Assembly (NCBI RefSeq): GCF_038957035.1 | Contig: NZ_CP152412.1 | Span: forward strand, 5,638,501-5,702,500 | Reading direction: 5' to 3' | Source: Bradyrhizobium sp. B097 | GTDB lineage: Bacteria; Pseudomonadota; Alphaproteobacteria; Rhizobiales; Xanthobacteraceae | DNA: 64,000 nucleotides | Shown here: positions 17,420 to 27,900 of the stretch, piece by piece | Layout of the letters: every line of letters begins with the position of its first letter | Position numbering within the stretch: the first letter of the stretch is position 1 | The notes under the pieces: generated by a model | What the model was told of the DNA's origin: nothing | Database searches by the model: none | The model's input: the letters and a program-made list of their open reading frames with translations, nothing else | Program-made: the position numbers and the translations under genes

Positions 17420-17566
17420 CGTTGCGGGCGCCTTCCGACGTCGCGGCCGGAGATCGGCTGGAGACGCGCGCGGCTCGGCCGACCACATCCGTACATCACC
17501 GAGTTGCGCTGGCCACGCAGGGACATCAGTATGATCCCAACCAACGCAACTGCAGAGGGAAAGCCA

Positions 17567-18040
17567 ATGTGGAGGTCGGTCGGCTGCGTCTTGTTGTTGC
17601 TGGCGACGACGAGCGCAGCGATAGCTGAACCTTCAAGGTTCACCTGTGACACGCCACGAGGCAAACGGGTTGAGGTTGGCCCCTCCGGCAAAGGCGGTGA
17701 CGTCCAGTGGATCGATGACGATCTGGACACGGTCCGGCCATCCGTCGTGATCGATGGCGAGACCTTCTCGGTCACCTGGGGCACGTCAGTCGCGACGGAA
17801 GGCAAGGCGGCCAAGCTCACCACCTATGTCTTTGCGGCCGCGCACCGTACGGCTGCGTCGATTTTTGCGACCCGCATCGACGAGTCCACGGCCGAGATAT
17901 TCCGGTTCTATTTTGCCAGCAAGTCGCTCTACAAGCTGACGAGCCACCTGGGAGGCCCCGCGCCCGACGCCAAGGCCCCGCCCTTCGTTGCAACCTACCT
18001 GGCGACCTGCCGTGAGCAGGAGGGCGCGGCCGGCCGTTAA
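17567..18040 (+). CDS. small secreted protein of unknown function
   Basis: This is a 157-residue protein with a clear signal peptide (MWRSVGCVLLLLATTSAAIA) and no domain I can name. The mature part has a single Cys near the start (FTCDTP) and one near the end (YLATCREQ), which could form a disulfide. A mixed beta-like core lies between them (VVIDGETFSVTWGTS). The ATG at 17567 is preceded by a GAGGGAAA ribosome site; an upstream in-frame ATG at 17504 would add a non-hydrophobic extension. The stop codon overlaps the start of a CtrA-type site. Confidence 0.65.
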   Translation: MWRSVGCVLLLLATTSAAIAEPSRFTCDTPRGKRVEVGPSGKGGDVQWIDDDLDTVRPSVVIDGETFSVTWGTSVATEGKAAKLTTYVFAAAHRTAASIFATRIDESTAEIFRFYFASKSLYKLTSHLGGPAPDAKAPPFVATYLATCREQEGAAGR

Positions 18041-18052
18041 GACAGACTTAAC
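18037..18052 (+). promoter_or_regulatory. exact CtrA consensus site upstream of the adhesin secretion genes
   Basis: The sequence reads TTAA-GACAGAC-TTAAC, an exact match to the CtrA full site TTAA-N7-TTAAC. It overlaps the stop codon of the preceding gene and lies 240 bases upstream of tolC. At this GC content such a match is rare by chance. Binding and regulation are inferred. Confidence 0.5.
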
Positions 18053-18291
18053 TGACCTTTTCTGTTCCGGCCGCCGGTGTTGCTGACCGGTACCAGCCCA
18101 AATGGTCACTGGACCGCCGCTAAATCGTTGGATTTTAATAAAAATCAAAATATTTCCGGGCAACCGACGCCGCATCTCTCCACCCCACTTAGACCGGCGG
18201 TGTGGCTGAAATGTCATAGGTTACGGAACCGTCCGCTGTTAGCTTTCGGTAGATTCTACGTAATAATTTTTGTGTGTTGGGGGCGGGGATT

Positions 18292-20010
18292 ATGAAATCG
18301 GCATACACGGTCATCGCGTGCCTCTGCCTGGCGGCAACGCCAGCATGTGCCGAGGTTTTTTCTATTAACGATGCCTTGCGCCAGGCAATGCAGACCAACC
18401 CGGGCGTGGGCGAAGCTTCCGCGAATCGGCGGGCGACGGAAAGCGAGCTGAGGCAAACTCAGAGCACGCTGCTGCCGCAGGTGCGCGTTGACGCCAGCTA
18501 CGGGCCGGAAAAATTCGATCAATCGCCCAACTTCATCAGCCCGTCCCTGCAGGCACCGACTGTGGGTTCAGGGCCGTGGCGCAATGGCAGCCAGGAATCG
18601 GTCGTGGTGCGCCAGCTGCTCTGGGACGGCTTCTCGTCGATCTATGACGTCTGGCGCCAGACCGCGCGCGTGAATGCCGCCGCCTCGCGCGTCAAGGAAC
18701 GAACCGAGTTACTGGCCCTCGACGCCGCCGAAGGCTACATGGACGTCGTGCGTTACATACGGCTGGTTAGCCTTGCCCAGCAAAACGTCGCCAACCACGA
18801 AAAGATCTTTTCAAACGTGAACTCCCGCTTCTCGGGTGGCCGGGCCGGCGAAGGCGACCTGGAGCAAGCTCGGGAGCGCGTCGAAGCCGCCCGTGCGGCG
18901 CTCGCCGAATTCCAGCGCAGCCTCGATGACGCCAGGGCGAAGTACCGCAAGACGGTTGGCCTTGAGCCAATCAACGTTCGCTTCCCCGCCCCTCTCGCAG
19001 GACTGCCGAACAGCCGCGACGAAGCGCTGGCGACCACCCTGCGGTTCAATTCGACGATTGCGGCGGCCCAGTCCGACGCCGATGCCGCCAAGCATGCGTT
19101 CAAGGCCACGGACGGAACGTTCGGCCCGAAATTCTACCTCGAGGGACGGGCAACACACTACGACAACTCCTTCCCTTACGTGGCGGCACCCGGAACTCCC
19201 GCCGTTACGCATGAGGACTACAGCGGCAAGGTGGTGATGTCGTGGGACATCTTCCGTGGCGGTCAGGATGCCTGGAATCGGTCGGAGAAGGCCGAGCGCT
19301 ATACCGAAGCCACCATGCGTCACGCGCGCTTGCAGCGCGACGCCTATGAATCGATCGACAAGGCGTGGAATGCCCGTACGATTACGGCCACGCGCATCGC
19401 AGCTCTGACGCGCCAGCTCGAGGCCGACCGGAAGACCATCGCGGCCTTCCAGAAGGAATACGAGCTCGGTCAACGTTCGCTGATCGATCTCTTGAACGCG
19501 CAGAACCAGTTCTTCAACGCGTCGGTCTCGCTCACCTCGGCACGTAGCGTCGTCGTTTTTGCCGACTATCAACTGCTGGCCGCGATGGGGACCTTGATCG
19601 AGTATCTGAAGGCTCCGCCGCCGGTCGACGCAGCGCCCACCGACATGCTTTCGATTGGCCTGCCACGCTACTCGTTCCCTACCCTCCGCGTGAACCTGCC
19701 GCAAACCGGCCCCGAACCGCTGCATGTCGCCGTCCCGGCTCCCGCCGCCTCAGTCCGCCCAGCCAAGGGCTACAAGGAGGGCTATGCGGCAGCTCAGGCC
19801 AAGGATGTCGGTTTTGCCGATCGCTTCACCGGCTCGACCACGACCGCCGCCGTGCCCGGCTCCGCGGAATGGATGCAGCAGCAAAAGAGCGCTACGGACG
19901 GCCCGAATGTCATCTACGCGGATCCGTCGGTCACGGCGAATGCGAGTTCCTATGCGTCGACAAAGCCCCACTGGCTGCTGTCGGCCTTTCCGAGTGGTTC
20001 CGCTCGATAG
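18292..20010 (+). CDS. TolC-family outer membrane protein for type I secretion
   Basis: This TolC-type outer-membrane channel has about 572 residues. A signal peptide (AYTVIACLCLAATPACA) precedes two OEP repeats (INDALRQAMQTNPGVGEA; RARVNAAASRVKERTELLALDAAEGYMDV; LGQRSLIDLLNAQNQFFNA). After the barrel/coiled-coil core it has about 100 extra C-terminal residues that are rich in Pro and Ala and of low complexity. The ATG at 18292 directly precedes the signal peptide; an ATG at 18274 is in frame but less likely. It should pair with the ABC and HlyD proteins encoded downstream to export the giant adhesin. Confidence 0.9.
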   Translation: MKSAYTVIACLCLAATPACAEVFSINDALRQAMQTNPGVGEASANRRATESELRQTQSTLLPQVRVDASYGPEKFDQSPNFISPSLQAPTVGSGPWRNGSQESVVVRQLLWDGFSSIYDVWRQTARVNAAASRVKERTELLALDAAEGYMDVVRYIRLVSLAQQNVANHEKIFSNVNSRFSGGRAGEGDLEQARERVEAARAALAEFQRSLDDARAKYRKTVGLEPINVRFPAPLAGLPNSRDEALATTLRFNSTIAAAQSDADAAKHAFKATDGTFGPKFYLEGRATHYDNSFPYVAAPGTPAVTHEDYSGKVVMSWDIFRGGQDAWNRSEKAERYTEATMRHARLQRDAYESIDKAWNARTITATRIAALTRQLEADRKTIAAFQKEYELGQRSLIDLLNAQNQFFNASVSLTSARSVVVFADYQLLAAMGTLIEYLKAPPPVDAAPTDMLSIGLPRYSFPTLRVNLPQTGPEPLHVAVPAPAASVRPAKGYKEGYAAAQAKDVGFADRFTGSTTTAAVPGSAEWMQQQKSATDGPNVIYADPSVTANASSYASTKPHWLLSAFPSGSAR

Positions 20011-20036
20011 AGCCGCCAACCACGATCAGGACTTCA

Positions 20037-20062
20037 GAAAGGGCCCCAAACGGGGCCCTTTC
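20037..20062 (+). terminator. terminator-like hairpin after tolC
   Basis: GAAAGGGCCCC and GGGGCCCTTTC form an 11-base perfect stem around the loop AAAC, 27 bases after the tolC stop. Only a short T run follows within the stem itself. It could terminate or attenuate tolC transcription before the ABC transporter gene, and it may function in both directions. Confidence 0.65.
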
Positions 20063-20163
20063 GATTCCGTATTAATACTTAAAGCAAGTTTCGCTGATTT
20101 TGTTCGCCATTTGTTGTAGCCTGCACGAAATCATCGCATGCGATTTCTGCATTTCCATTTTGG

Positions 20164-22428
20164 TTGTCGAGGTTTCAGTTGTTGTTTCGAACCCCCAGCG
20201 CGGCGGCTGACGCCGTCCGCCCCCCGTCGGATGACCCAACTTCAAAGCCTGCCGCGACAAGTCGGCCGCGCGCACTCGGCGACGATCCCCTCACCGCAAC
20301 GTTGACGTATCTCGCGGCTTATCACGGCCGCGCCGTCAGCCGCGAAGCGCTGCTCGGCGGACTTCCGATCACGGACGGACGCCTGTCCGTTTCGCTCTAT
20401 GACCGTGCAGCCAGACGCGCGGGTCTGGAGACCGAGGCCGTCAAGCGCGACATTTCGGACATCCCCGCGCTGGTCTTGCCGGCCGTTCTCATCATGAAGG
20501 ACGGCTCCGCGCTCATCCTTCTCGGCGTGGACCCGGCGAACAAGGCCATCAAGTTCGTTGATCCGGCGACGCCGAACGCTCCGCGCGTCGCTGAAGTTGC
20601 CTCGATCGCAGCGGACTATACCGGCTACGCATTCCTGGTGAGAAGCGCCGCGCAGGCCAATGCGCGCGCCGTCGCCGCAGGAGACATTCCCAAGAACCAC
20701 TGGTTCTGGTCGGTGGTGAAGACGCACTGGCGCAGTTACGGACACATCGCGATCGCCGCCTTTCTGACCAACATCCTCGCGCTGGCGACGCCGCTGTTCA
20801 CGATGAGCGTCTATGACCGCGTCATCCCCAACGGAGCGATCCCCTCCCTGATCGCACTCTCGATCGGCATGGGACTCGGCATCGTCTTCGATTTCATCTT
20901 CCGCATGGTCCGCAGCCGCATGATCGACGTGACCGGCAAGACCATCGACGTCGTGCTCGCCGCCAACATCTTCGAGCATGTGATGTCTGTGAAGTTGGCG
21001 CAGCGGCCGACCTCGGTCGGCATCATCGCCAATCAGCTCCGGGACTTCGACTCGGTGCGCGAATTCTTCACGTCCGGAAGCGTGGTTTCGGCGACGGACC
21101 TGCTGTTTGCCATCCTGTTTGTCGGCGTGCTGTTCATCATCGCCGGGCCGCTGGCCTGGATCCCGCTGATCATGCTCCCACTCGTGATGCTGATCGGCTT
21201 CCTGCTGCAGCGCCCGCTCGATCGCGCGATGAAGCGCCTGCAGGCCGAATCCGCGGCCCGGCACGGCGTGCTGGTCGAATCACTGTCCAGTCTGGAAACC
21301 GTCCGCGCGACCGGCGCCGAGGCCCGCATGCAGACCTTGTGGGAACGCTCGGTCGCGGCGACCGCCCGCTCGGGTGAGGACGTTCACTTCTGGTCGTCGA
21401 TGTCGCTGACGAGCGCGAGCACGGCCCAGCAGATCACGAGCCTGCTCCTTGTCATCGTCGGCATTTTCCTGATCCTCGACGGCAAGCTGAGCGTCGGCGC
21501 GCTGGTCGCCGCAAACATGCTCGCCGGCCGCATTCTGGCGCCGATCGCCGGCATCGCCTCCGTGATCACCAAGGGAACGCAGACGCTAACGTCCCTCAAG
21601 GCAATCGACCGCATCATGTCGATCGAGCGCGAGCGATCGCCGACCCGGTCCTATGTCGCAAGACGGATCGACGACGGCAAGGTCGCCTTCGAGAACGTCT
21701 CGTTCGCCTACCCGAACGCGCCGGGCAACGCGCTCGAAAAGGTCAGCTTCAAGATCGAAGGCGGAGAAAGGGTCGGCATCATCGGCAGGGTTGGATCCGG
21801 CAAGACCACGGTCGGGCGGTTGCTGCTCGGGTTCTACGAGCCGAAGGAAGGCCGCATCCTGGTCGACGGCGTCGATTCGCGCCAATACGATCCTTCGGAT
21901 CTGCGCGCCGGCATCGGCTTTGCGATGCAGGACACCGACCTGTTCTACGGCAAGCTGCGCGACAACATCGCCCTCGGCAAGCCGGAGGCGACCGACGAGG
22001 AAATCCTGCTTGCCGCGCGGCTCTCCGGCGTCGAGAGCTTCATCGCCGGCCACCCGATGGGATATGACATGCCCATCTCGGAAGGCGGCCGCAGCCTGTC
22101 GGGCGGCCAGAAGCAGGCGATCGGGCTCGCCCGCGTCCTGATCCGCAAGCCGCGCGTGCTCTTCCTCGATGAGCCGACCGCGCACTTCGATATTCGCAGC
22201 GAGCAGGAGTTCCTCGAGCGGCTCAAGGGATTCCGTGACGAGCGGATGACCATCATCATTTCGACCCATCGTCTGTCATTGCTGAACATGGTCGATCGCC
22301 TGCTGCTGTTCGACAACGGCCGCCTGGTTGCCGACGGCCCGCGCGACAAGGTGCTCGCCCTTCTGCAAGGAAAGCCCGCGTCCACGGCTCCGGCGCCCGA
22401 GAATACGATCCAGCCGAAATCTGCATAA
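20164..22428 (+). CDS. type I secretion ABC transporter with degenerate C39-like domain (LapB-type)
   Basis: This inner-membrane exporter subunit of about 754 residues has an N-terminal C39-like domain in which the catalytic Cys is missing (DPLTATLTYLAAYHG). A six-helix ABC membrane domain and a nucleotide-binding domain follow. The latter has Walker A GRVGSGKTTVGR, signature LSGGQKQAIGLAR, Walker B VLFLDEPTAHFD and the His switch ISTHR. Exporters with a degenerate C39 domain use it to hold substrate, not cut it, and serve large RTX adhesins such as LapA. The start is uncertain: no in-frame ATG lies near, and TTG at 20164 or 20176 (after GAGG) would fit. The hlyD-like gene follows after 12 bases. 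Confidence 0.9.
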   Translation: MSRFQLLFRTPSAAADAVRPPSDDPTSKPAATSRPRALGDDPLTATLTYLAAYHGRAVSREALLGGLPITDGRLSVSLYDRAARRAGLETEAVKRDISDIPALVLPAVLIMKDGSALILLGVDPANKAIKFVDPATPNAPRVAEVASIAADYTGYAFLVRSAAQANARAVAAGDIPKNHWFWSVVKTHWRSYGHIAIAAFLTNILALATPLFTMSVYDRVIPNGAIPSLIALSIGMGLGIVFDFIFRMVRSRMIDVTGKTIDVVLAANIFEHVMSVKLAQRPTSVGIIANQLRDFDSVREFFTSGSVVSATDLLFAILFVGVLFIIAGPLAWIPLIMLPLVMLIGFLLQRPLDRAMKRLQAESAARHGVLVESLSSLETVRATGAEARMQTLWERSVAATARSGEDVHFWSSMSLTSASTAQQITSLLLVIVGIFLILDGKLSVGALVAANMLAGRILAPIAGIASVITKGTQTLTSLKAIDRIMSIERERSPTRSYVARRIDDGKVAFENVSFAYPNAPGNALEKVSFKIEGGERVGIIGRVGSGKTTVGRLLLGFYEPKEGRILVDGVDSRQYDPSDLRAGIGFAMQDTDLFYGKLRDNIALGKPEATDEEILLAARLSGVESFIAGHPMGYDMPISEGGRSLSGGQKQAIGLARVLIRKPRVLFLDEPTAHFDIRSEQEFLERLKGFRDERMTIIISTHRLSLLNMVDRLLLFDNGRLVADGPRDKVLALLQGKPASTAPAPENTIQPKSA

Positions 22429-22440
22429 CGAGAAAATATT

Positions 22441-23691
22441 ATGGCGTCTTCCGATTTTGCGTTTGCAAATGATATCCGGTCCGCGGCGCTGCTGCGCACG
22501 CCCCGCACCTCTCGCATGCTGCTGTGGACGTCCTGCGCGCTGCTCGCGACGTTCGTGACCTGGGCGCATTTTGCCGTGCTCGACGAAGTCAAGCGCGGCA
22601 GCGGGCGCGTCGTGCCGTCGCGGCAGATGCAGGTGGTGCAATCGCTCGAAGGTGGAATCGTCGGCGACATCCTGGTGCGGGAAGGCGACATCGTTCAGCA
22701 GGGCCAGTCCCTGATGCGCATCGAAGACACGAAGTTCGCCTCCGAGTTCGGCGAAATCCGCGAGCGCCGCGCGGCGGCGGCGGCGCGGGTGGCCCGCCTC
22801 GAGGCCGAGGCGCGCGGACGAAGCGAGATCAGCTTTCCGGATGAAGTCGACAAGGTGGTTCCCGCCGCCGTCGCGACCGAGGCCAGCGTGTTCAAGATGC
22901 GGGCCCAGAAGGTCGCGCAGGACATCGACGTCCTCAATCAGCAGGTCACTCGCCTCACCGGCTCCCTCAAGCTCCTGGAACGCGAGCAGACCCTGACCCG
23001 CAAGCTCTATGAGCAGAAGGTCGTGCCCGAGATCGAGATGCTGCGGCTCGACCGGCAGGCTACCGACATGAAGGGACAGCTGGCGGAGGCGCAATCGAAG
23101 ATCGCGAACATCACTGCGTCATTCCGCTCGCAGGCCGACGAGGATCTCGCCAAATCGCGCGGCGACCTCGCCGTCCTCGACGAGAACATCAAGTCCGCCC
23201 AGGACCGGGTGCGCCGCACCGACCTGAAGGCGCCGGTCCACGGCATCGTCAACAAACTGAACGTCAGCACCATCGGCGCCGTCGTGGCGCCCGGCGCCAA
23301 CCTCATGGATATCGTGCCTCTGGACGACACGCTGCTGGTCGAAGGCCGGATTCGTCCCCAGGACATCGCCTTTATCCGTCCCAACCAGGACGCGGTGGTG
23401 AAGATCAGCGCCTATGATTCCTCGGTCTACGGATCGCTCAAGGGCAAGGTCGAACGCATCAGCGCCGATACGATCGTCGACGACAAGGCGGAAAGGACCG
23501 AACGTCAGGAGACCTTCTATCGGGTCATGGTGCGCACCGATAAGAACCATCTCGGCAGCGAGCAGCATCCGCTGCCGATCATTCCGGGAATGGTGACCAC
23601 GGTTGAAGTCCTGACCGGCGAGAAGTCCGTGCTGGACTACATCGTGAAGCCCGCTCGGCTGCTGCGTGACGAGGCCCTGCGCGAACGCTGA
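22441..23691 (+). CDS. HlyD-family type I secretion periplasmic adaptor (LapC-type)
   Basis: This 416-residue membrane-fusion protein has a short cytoplasmic N-terminus, one membrane helix (MLLWTSCALLATFVTWAHF) and a biotinyl-lipoyl-like half motif (VVQSLEGGIVGDILVREGD). A long coiled-coil hairpin rich in Glu, Arg and Gln follows. The second lipoyl half is DLKAPVHGIVNKLNV, and the C-terminal beta domain ends in IPGMVTTVEVLTGEKSVLDY, the usual HlyD ending. It connects the ABC exporter to TolC. The 12-base spacing to the ABC gene shows an operon. Confidence 0.93.
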   Translation: MASSDFAFANDIRSAALLRTPRTSRMLLWTSCALLATFVTWAHFAVLDEVKRGSGRVVPSRQMQVVQSLEGGIVGDILVREGDIVQQGQSLMRIEDTKFASEFGEIRERRAAAAARVARLEAEARGRSEISFPDEVDKVVPAAVATEASVFKMRAQKVAQDIDVLNQQVTRLTGSLKLLEREQTLTRKLYEQKVVPEIEMLRLDRQATDMKGQLAEAQSKIANITASFRSQADEDLAKSRGDLAVLDENIKSAQDRVRRTDLKAPVHGIVNKLNVSTIGAVVAPGANLMDIVPLDDTLLVEGRIRPQDIAFIRPNQDAVVKISAYDSSVYGSLKGKVERISADTIVDDKAERTERQETFYRVMVRTDKNHLGSEQHPLPIIPGMVTTVEVLTGEKSVLDYIVKPARLLRDEALRER

Positions 23692-23911
23692 TCGGGGCCC
23701 CGGAGTGCGTGGTTAACCGATCATGACCTGCGGTCGTTCAATTTCGAACGAACCGGCAAACCCTGGATTGACCGCCTTCACGACAATCCAGGAGCAGCCC
23801 CCTCCACTTAACTCCGCTTAAGCGGCCGAGGCGCCAGTCTGCGTCCCGATAACAGCGGGGACGCAGATCGACGCACAGACGTTGACGGTCCCCGACATTG
23901 GGGACGTCATT

Positions 23912-24928
23912 ATGAAGTCGCTGAAGATTGCCTCGTCGGCGGTCATGGCCGTGGCCGCATTTTCAATAAGTCTTTGCGCAGCGTCATCCGCATTTGCCGC
24001 GGACGCGCTTTCTCTCGGCAATCCCGCCGGCGAGCCCGCGCCGGCCTCGGATGCCGCATCGAACCGCCCGCCTGCCACCTTCTTCACCATCACCGACGTG
24101 CTGGCCAAGCTCGACCGGCAGCGCGGCCGTGGTCCGAACGCCATTCGTACCGCCGCGCTCACGCCGCTGAATACGGCGACCGACGCACTTCCCGCGGCCA
24201 AGCCGCTGCCGCCCGTTGGCGCCGAGCCGTTCGGCTTGTTTACCTTCCGCGCACCGGAGAACGGCATGTGGCGCAAATGGCGCGGCCTCGAATCCGATCT
24301 CGCAAGAGAGCAGACCGTCCTCGAGCATTGCCGGGAGAACGCCGCCAGCTGCCCGGCCAATGCCGCGCAATTCCTGCGCCTGATCAACGCGGTCAAATCC
24401 AGATCCGGACGCGACCGGCTGGATGAGGCCAACCGCGCCGTCAACCAGGCGATCCGCTATGTCAGCGACTTCGCCCAGCACGGCGAAGCCGACCGCTGGA
24501 CCGCCCCGCTCGCCACCTTTGCCACCGGCAAGGGCGATTGCGAGGACTACGCGGTCGCGAAATACATTGCGCTCAGCGAAGCCGGCTTCCCGCGCGAAGA
24601 TCTGCGCCTGGTGCTCGGCCGCGATCGCGCCATCCGCCAGGATCATGCCGTGCTGGCGGCTCGGCTGGATGGTGGCCATTGGCTGATCCTGGACAGCCGC
24701 CGCTCCGAACTGATCGACGACCGCGAACTCGACAACTTCACGCCGATGTTTGCGATCAATGAGCACGGCGTCCAGCTGTTTGCCGCCCCCTACGCCAAGC
24801 GGCTTCCGCTGGGCGACGAGCTCGACGCGGCACCGGCGGCTGCCAATGCGGCGGACGCCGAATGGACCGGCGTGGAAGACCTCAGCAGCAGTGGCGCCCA
24901 GTTGCCTGGACTACCCCTGCTGCTGTGA
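23912..24928 (+). CDS. LapG-like periplasmic transglutaminase-like cysteine protease
   Basis: This 338-residue exported protein is of the bacterial transglutaminase-like cysteine proteinase (BTLCP/LapG) family. After a signal peptide (IASSAVMAVAAFSISLCA), the catalytic triad can be seen: Cys210 in GKGDCEDYAV, His245 in QDHAVLAARL and Asp261 in WLILDSRR. In Pseudomonas, LapG cuts the N-terminal anchor of the LapA adhesin and is restrained by the c-di-GMP receptor LapD. Here it lies between the type I exporter and the giant adhesin, 20 bases from the 3' end of the latter, as expected for its substrate. No LapD gene is in the window. The ATG at 23912 directly precedes the signal peptide. Confidence 0.88.
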   Translation: MKSLKIASSAVMAVAAFSISLCAASSAFAADALSLGNPAGEPAPASDAASNRPPATFFTITDVLAKLDRQRGRGPNAIRTAALTPLNTATDALPAAKPLPPVGAEPFGLFTFRAPENGMWRKWRGLESDLAREQTVLEHCRENAASCPANAAQFLRLINAVKSRSGRDRLDEANRAVNQAIRYVSDFAQHGEADRWTAPLATFATGKGDCEDYAVAKYIALSEAGFPREDLRLVLGRDRAIRQDHAVLAARLDGGHWLILDSRRSELIDDRELDNFTPMFAINEHGVQLFAAPYAKRLPLGDELDAAPAAANAADAEWTGVEDLSSSGAQLPGLPLLL

Positions 24929-24948
24929 CCCGTAATCTGCTCCTCGGC

Positions 24949-27900
24949 CTAGGCGACGTGGATGGCGCCAGCGACTGTTGCGGCGGGAATACCAGTCGAC
25001 ATGTGCGCGAGTTGGACCTGATCCGCCCCGTTTCCGGCCGCTGAGTACCACAGATTATGATTGGTGGTGTCGTAGTAGAACTTGTCTCCGCTGCTGCTTT
25101 CCTGCCAGGCCACGCCCCCATTCGTGGGTGCTCCAGCTCCGGAATTGAACTGGGTCGCAGCATTGATGAGCGCCGCGTTGCTGATCGTGAGATTCTGGCT
25201 GGCCACGTCGACCACAATTGAGTCGGTGCCCGCCACGCCGAAGTCCATCGTGACCGCAGCTGCGCCGACCTTGCCTTGCAGGACATAGGTGTCGTCGCCG
25301 CCATTGCCGTTCAGGATATCGACGCCGGCGCGGCTGGCAATCAGGATGTCGTTGCCTGCGCCTCCATTCAGCACATCCGTGCCACCGGTGCTATTCGCGC
25401 CGCCGTCGAGGATACTTCCGGTGCTCGCCGCAGTGAGTGTATCGGCGAACGACGAACCGAAGACATTTTCAAATCCACTGATGCTGTCACCGGCGGCGTA
25501 TCCTCCACTTGCCGTTGAAGTCGTCAGGTTGACAGTCACACCCGCAGTCGAATTGCTGTAGTCGACCGTGTCGCCACCGCCAGCTCCCCCGACAAGTACG
25601 TCGGCGTGCGAGCTCGCGACCAGGACCTCTGCGGCAGCCGTGCCGGTCAGATTGTACCCGCCCGCGCCGTTGGCCGTGCCTACCAGCGAGACCGAGAGAT
25701 CGGTGGCGCTGTGGGCCGTGTCGCCATCGCCGTCAGTGATGGTCGGGGCAAATGTCAGGGTCGTGCTGCCGATCTGCTCAGCTCCGCTGATGCTGGTGAC
25801 GAGCAGTTTATTGTCGGCGCTCGTGAAGTCGTGGAAGCTACCATTGTAGAACTGGATCGAGCCGCCGACGTTTTCGACGTCGATCCGTCCGAATGCGGCA
25901 AAATTGCCGATGCTGTCGACGGCGCCATTGGCGGTCCCCCAATGCGCTGCATCCACGACAATGGACGTACCGTCGGTCTGCTGGACAAGTTCCGAAGCGA
26001 TAACGGCGCCGGAATCGTCCCTGATGGTGATTAGGAACGCCTCGAGCGATCCGTTGCTTTTGCCGATACCGATCGTAACCGAGCTCTGGTCGCCGACCCG
26101 CGCCGAATCTCCAGCGATGTTGTTGAACTGGAAGAAGACCGTCTCGCCCGTGTCGAGGTTGCCGTTGTTCACACCGAGGCCGCCACCTCCGCCGTTATTG
26201 ATATAGACCTTGTTGCCGACGTCCGGATTTCCGCCACCGATCGCGCTGGTGTATCCGTCGATCAGGATACTGTTGCCAGCAAGGCTGTCATTGCCGCCGT
26301 GAGGCGTGAACACGCCATTGGTAATGGTCGCATAGTCGCTATTGCCAGGCGGAAGCGTCGTGAAATTGAACGGCGCGAACGTCTGCAGAGCGTTCGATAC
26401 GAGGTGGAAATCATACGTGCCATTCGCCGCCATCGAGAGCGTGAAGAACTCATTATTGCCGAGCGCGGCCTGCGCATCCGCCTGGTTCGAATAGGCGAAC
26501 ATTTCCGACGTATGACTGGATGAGTCGTAATGGACGTACTCGTAGAACGTGTAGCTGGTAGTCGCACTCGTGACTTTGACTGCGAAAACCTCGTCGCCCG
26601 CCGCGTTGTGGGTGCCCGTGTCCGTCACGGTGTAGGTCTCGCCGGCGGGCGCGGTCCCCATCGTAATCCCGATCGCCGTGGTCGCATTGAGTCCGTCTGC
26701 ACCAAACCAAGGCTGCCAAGTGCCATGGGCGTCTGTGTTGTTCACGCTCGGCATGATGGCGTTTTGGATGCCGTTGATTAACGGCACATCGTCGATCACC
26801 GTGATCGCCAGCGACGTCGCCGCCGACGCGGTCACCGTGTCGCCGTCGGTGTCGGTTGCCTGGATCATCGAACCGAAGTTAATCGCCAGCGTGTTCTCCA
26901 CCGCCGTACCCACCGGCGGCGCGGCGTGGTCGAGATGCGCGTCGAGCGTAAACGTGTAGGCACCGGTGGTCTCGTTCAGCGTCAGCGTGAACACCGTGGT
27001 GCCGCCCGCCGTCGCGGTCAGCGTCTCGACGCCGGCCACAATCGTCACCGCATAGGTCAGCGCCACGCCGCCCGAGGTCAGGCCCTGCGCCGTCAGGCTG
27101 GCCGTGCTGGCCGCAAACGAGTAGTGCACCGGCGCGTCCGCACCGGCGAAGAACAGCGCCGACACGCTGCCGCTCGCCGCAGCCGGCGCGGCAGCAACCT
27201 CACCCGGCGCCAGCGCGCCAGGCAGCGAGTCCTCGTCGACCGTGCCGCTCAGCACCGTCGCCGTCGCAACCGGGATGTCGTCGATCACAGTGATCGCCAG
27301 CGACGTCGCCGCCGAGGCCGCAACCGTGTCGCCGTCGGAATCGGTCGCCCGGATCATCGAACCGAAGTTGATCGCCAGCATGTTCTCAACCGCGGTGCCG
27401 GCAGGCGGCGCCGCATGGTCGAGATGGGCGTCCAGCGTGAACGTATAGGCACCCGTGGTCTCGTTCAGCGTCAGCGTGAACACCGTGGTGCCGCCCGCCG
27501 TCGCCGTCAGCGTCTCGACGCCACCCGCGATGGTCACCGCATAGGTCAGCGCCACGCCGCCCGAAGTCAGGCCCTGCGCCGTCAGGCTGGCCGTGCTGGT
27601 CGCAAACGAGTAGTGCAGCGGGGTATCGGCCCCGGCAAAGAACAGCGTCGACACGCTGCCGCTCGCCGCAGCCGGCGCGGCCGCAACCTCACCCGGCGCC
27701 AGCGCGCCAGGCAGCGAGTCTTCATCCACCGTGCCGGTCAGCACCGTCGCCGTCGCAACCGGGATGTCGTCGATCACGGTGATCGCCAGCGACGATGCCG
27801 CCGAGGCCGCAACCGTATCGCCGTCCGAGTCGGTCGCCTGGATCATCGAACCGAAGTCGATCGCCAGCGTGTTCTCAACCGCGGTGCCGACCGGCGGCGC

